A program made the translations under genes and the position numbers. The notes under the pieces were generated by a model. It was not told the DNA's origin and made no database searches. It saw only the letters and a program-made list of their open reading frames with translations. Source: Verrucomicrobiota bacterium (GTDB taxonomy: Bacteria > Verrucomicrobiota > Lentisphaeria > JABSQK01 > JAJFLO01). From it: a stretch of 43,539 nt of DNA. This document shows positions 42,095 to 43,539 of the stretch, piece by piece. The stretch's first letter is position 1, and every line of letters starts with the position of its first letter. The stretch lies in contig JAJFLO010000303.1 of the NCBI GenBank assembly GCA_021772675.1, forward strand, positions 1 to 43,539, read 5' to 3'.

Positions 42095-42229
42095 CTAGAA
42101 ATCATCGACCAATGTGACCAAAGTGATGTTAACATATTTAGGCACACACTCATACTTGCCGGTAAGCGGCACCTCATTATAACAGCTGTACTTTGTGTTT
42201 TCACAGTTCAGCACAATAAAGTAGGGCAT
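42095..42229 (-). CDS. Possible 44-aa small protein upstream of the TraB/GumN gene
   Basis: A short frame beginning MPYFIVLNCENTKYSC and ending ITLVTLVDDF. It has three cysteines and a lysine/tyrosine-rich middle (CYNEVPLTGKYECVPKYVN). It ends 2 bp before the upper candidate start of the TraB/GumN gene and 35 bp before the preferred one. No ribosome site or homology is evident. It may be the 3' remnant of a longer gene or chance. Confidence 0.25.
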   Translation of the reverse strand: MPYFIVLNCENTKYSCYNEVPLTGKYECVPKYVNITLVTLVDDF

Positions 42230-42265
42230 AAATATAATCGTATCCAATCTGTTCTAATAGCTTGA

Positions 42266-42304
42266 CGCTGGCCGAAAAGAGTGTATAAATCTTTTTTCGA
42301 CCAG
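42266..42304. terminator. Hairpin downstream of the transposase gene
   Basis: GCTGGCCGAAAAG ... CTTTTTTCGACCAGC pairs over about 13 bp with one or two mismatches and carries a T-run in one arm. It lies about 180 bp past the transposase stop and may be a terminator or part of the IS end. No second IS end is in the window to test this. Confidence 0.35.
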
Positions 42305-42484
42305 CTTATCTTTATGAGTTTGACCAAAATTTGATTTTTAATTCCCATTTTTGGCCGGATTCGATCTTTTCAACACCAACGTGTGGTCAACTTGGTGAAA
42401 AATTCAGTTTCCTGTAGACAGCTCTGCTGTCATCAACATTAATTCTAATGATTCCTTTATTTTTTTAGTGCGATACTATTTACG

Positions 42485-43539
42485 TCAAGCAACAGCTTTT
42501 AGCTTTGCTATCTGATGTACTGCCCCAATTTCAACCATCCGACAAAAATTATAGGCAATAACAGTTTCCATTAATTCTGACCTGACTGCATCAAGCCCCC
42601 AACGGCGTAATTGACCAAATTCATAGCGGTTTTTCAGGGTGCCAATAAGTCCTTCTATTGCCGAACGGTTTCTCCGGGCATCCTTCATTTCGCCACTATC
42701 CCAAAGCGACTCATCGATTAGCTTTTTGCCTTTCGAACCATTCATACTTACGTAATGAATTCCTAATTCTTTAAGTGCATCAAAATTAGCCTTTGAGGAA
42801 TAACCGTCATCTGTACTTATCATGTTGGGAAGGACTGTCGAGCGGAAAATACAATCCTGGACTGTGGGAAGGAGTTCTGCAACATCTGAAACATTTCCCT
42901 GAGGCACGTCAATACCGGTAATAAATCCATTTCCGCTGCGTCCTAACTGAACTCGATAACCTAAAATCGGCTCTCTGCCTCCTTTCATAATCATTGATGC
43001 GGCCCTGTCTCGTATGCTTAATATCTTATCCGACGCATTGACAGGCATATCATTAAGAACTCTGACACTGGCATAATACACAACATGCAGCCCGTCACTA
43101 ATATCTCGATCCATACAATCCAATATCTGTCGAAGTTGGCCCTTTTTACCCGGAAGCATTGAGATTGAATAAAATGCATCATCGGCCTTTTCCAATTCAC
43201 CGTAAAGATATTCCAACGCCTTTTCCGCCTTTTCAAGAAATTTGCGATAGAGAGTCTTGCGTTTACGACGAGCACCACGCTTGCTGCCCAATGTGTCAAT
43301 TTGAAAATTCAATTCACGAAGCAATTTCAGCCATTTCGGGACCCAGTGAGGAGAAAAATTCGCTATGCCAAACACCATCAACTTTTGACTCATACCAAAG
43401 ATGCGCTCAACTAATTTCAAAATAATTCGAGAATCGGTCGGCCAGGCACTATTGGCCATAACCGCAGTCGAATCAATATAAACCTGGCAAAAGTCGTCAA
43501 GATCCATCGCCATTACCATTGCCAGCTGAGCTTTATGAA
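42485..43539 (-). CDS. DDE transposase (ISNCY/IS5-like), cut by the window edge
   Basis: The C-terminal 350 aa of a DDE transposase. The frame is still open at the window's right edge (HKAQLAMVMAMDL reads into the first ATG), so the N-terminus lies outside. The catalytic triad is visible as D in QVYIDSTAVMANSAWPTD, D in MISTDDGYSS, and E in RNRSAIEGLIGTLKNRYEFG. YIDST...NSAWPTDS is a pattern I associate with ISNCY-type elements related to the IS5/IS1182 group. The reading frame is intact to its stop. A complete element would need terminal repeats, one of which should lie within about 42230-42484. It could in principle mobilise some of the small palindromic elements, but no shared ends were seen. 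Confidence 0.85.
   Translation of the reverse strand, partial: HKAQLAMVMAMDLDDFCQVYIDSTAVMANSAWPTDSRIILKLVERIFGMSQKLMVFGIANFSPHWVPKWLKLLRELNFQIDTLGSKRGARRKRKTLYRKFLEKAEKALEYLYGELEKADDAFYSISMLPGKKGQLRQILDCMDRDISDGLHVVYYASVRVLNDMPVNASDKILSIRDRAASMIMKGGREPILGYRVQLGRSGNGFITGIDVPQGNVSDVAELLPTVQDCIFRSTVLPNMISTDDGYSSKANFDALKELGIHYVSMNGSKGKKLIDESLWDSGEMKDARRNRSAIEGLIGTLKNRYEFGQLRRWGLDAVRSELMETVIAYNFCRMVEIGAVHQIAKLKAVA

Overview
The window comes from an AT-rich, Gram-negative bacterium. A TonB-dependent outer-membrane receptor, a family 9 (heptosyltransferase-like) glycosyltransferase, an AsmA-like protein and an mraZ/ftsL/ftsI-type fragment all point to a two-membrane cell. There is no rRNA, and I could assign no phylum from sequence alone. 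The gene mix (PPi-type phosphofructokinase, GH94 phosphorylase, many hybrid kinases, very many small palindromic elements) would fit an uncultured PVC-like lineage or a related environmental phylum, but that is a guess.

Layout. 0-4.2 kb: a possible transposase scrap, a REC-HK-REC hybrid kinase, an unknown 120-aa protein and ilvE, all on the minus strand. 4.4-6.3 kb: a plus-strand operon of a membrane protein, rsmG and a CPBP membrane protease. 6.7-8.2 kb: minus-strand mraZ, an FtsL-like protein and an FtsI-like protein that stops before its transpeptidase domain, preceded by a striking six-copy, 10-bp-period MraZ-type operator. 8.3-10.1 kb: a gene-poor stretch packed with palindromic elements and a broken four-helix-bundle (S23-type) gene. 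10.2-12.8 kb: an SDR dehydrogenase and an acyl-CoA ligase. 13.5-17.3 kb: a double-GNAT protein, a GT9 glycosyltransferase and an AI-2E/PerM-type permease. 17.7-22.6 kb: an orphan protein, PPi-dependent phosphofructokinase and a GH94 phosphorylase. 22.7-28.4 kb: a TAXI-type binding protein, an AsmA-like protein, a B12-binding radical SAM enzyme, a TfoX-N protein and a terC gene broken by insertions. 28.4-41.2 kb: a signalling region with a secreted protein, a BvgS-like hybrid kinase, a CHASE hybrid kinase, then TonB receptor - YfiR-like - CHASE8/HAMP/PAS kinase. 41.2-43.5 kb: a TraB/GumN protein and a DDE transposase cut by the window edge.

The most unusual content lies between the genes. About twenty short palindromic insertion elements (17-365 bp, none with its own transposase) fall into several families by terminal repeat and target-site duplication (TA, or 3-bp TTA/TAA/AAT). 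Several families with unrelated ends share one central hairpin, GAAATA-N6/7-TATTCC. In two families that hairpin either carries or lacks an extra 21-bp module, giving length classes of exactly 177/198 and 178/199 bp. One element splits terC with a clean 3-bp duplication, and its removal in silico restores the reading frame. Another sits, without matching flanks, where the 5' end of terC has been lost. Many elements lie directly at the 3' ends of genes.

The functional groupings I would draw are: an ATP-sparing sugar module (GH94 plus PPi-PFK), an envelope/division fragment under MraZ control, and a receptor-YfiR-kinase sensory cassette that resembles the YfiR/YfiN system but has a histidine-kinase output. 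No CRISPR array, tRNA, rRNA, riboswitch, reverse transcriptase or recognisable defence operon was seen.
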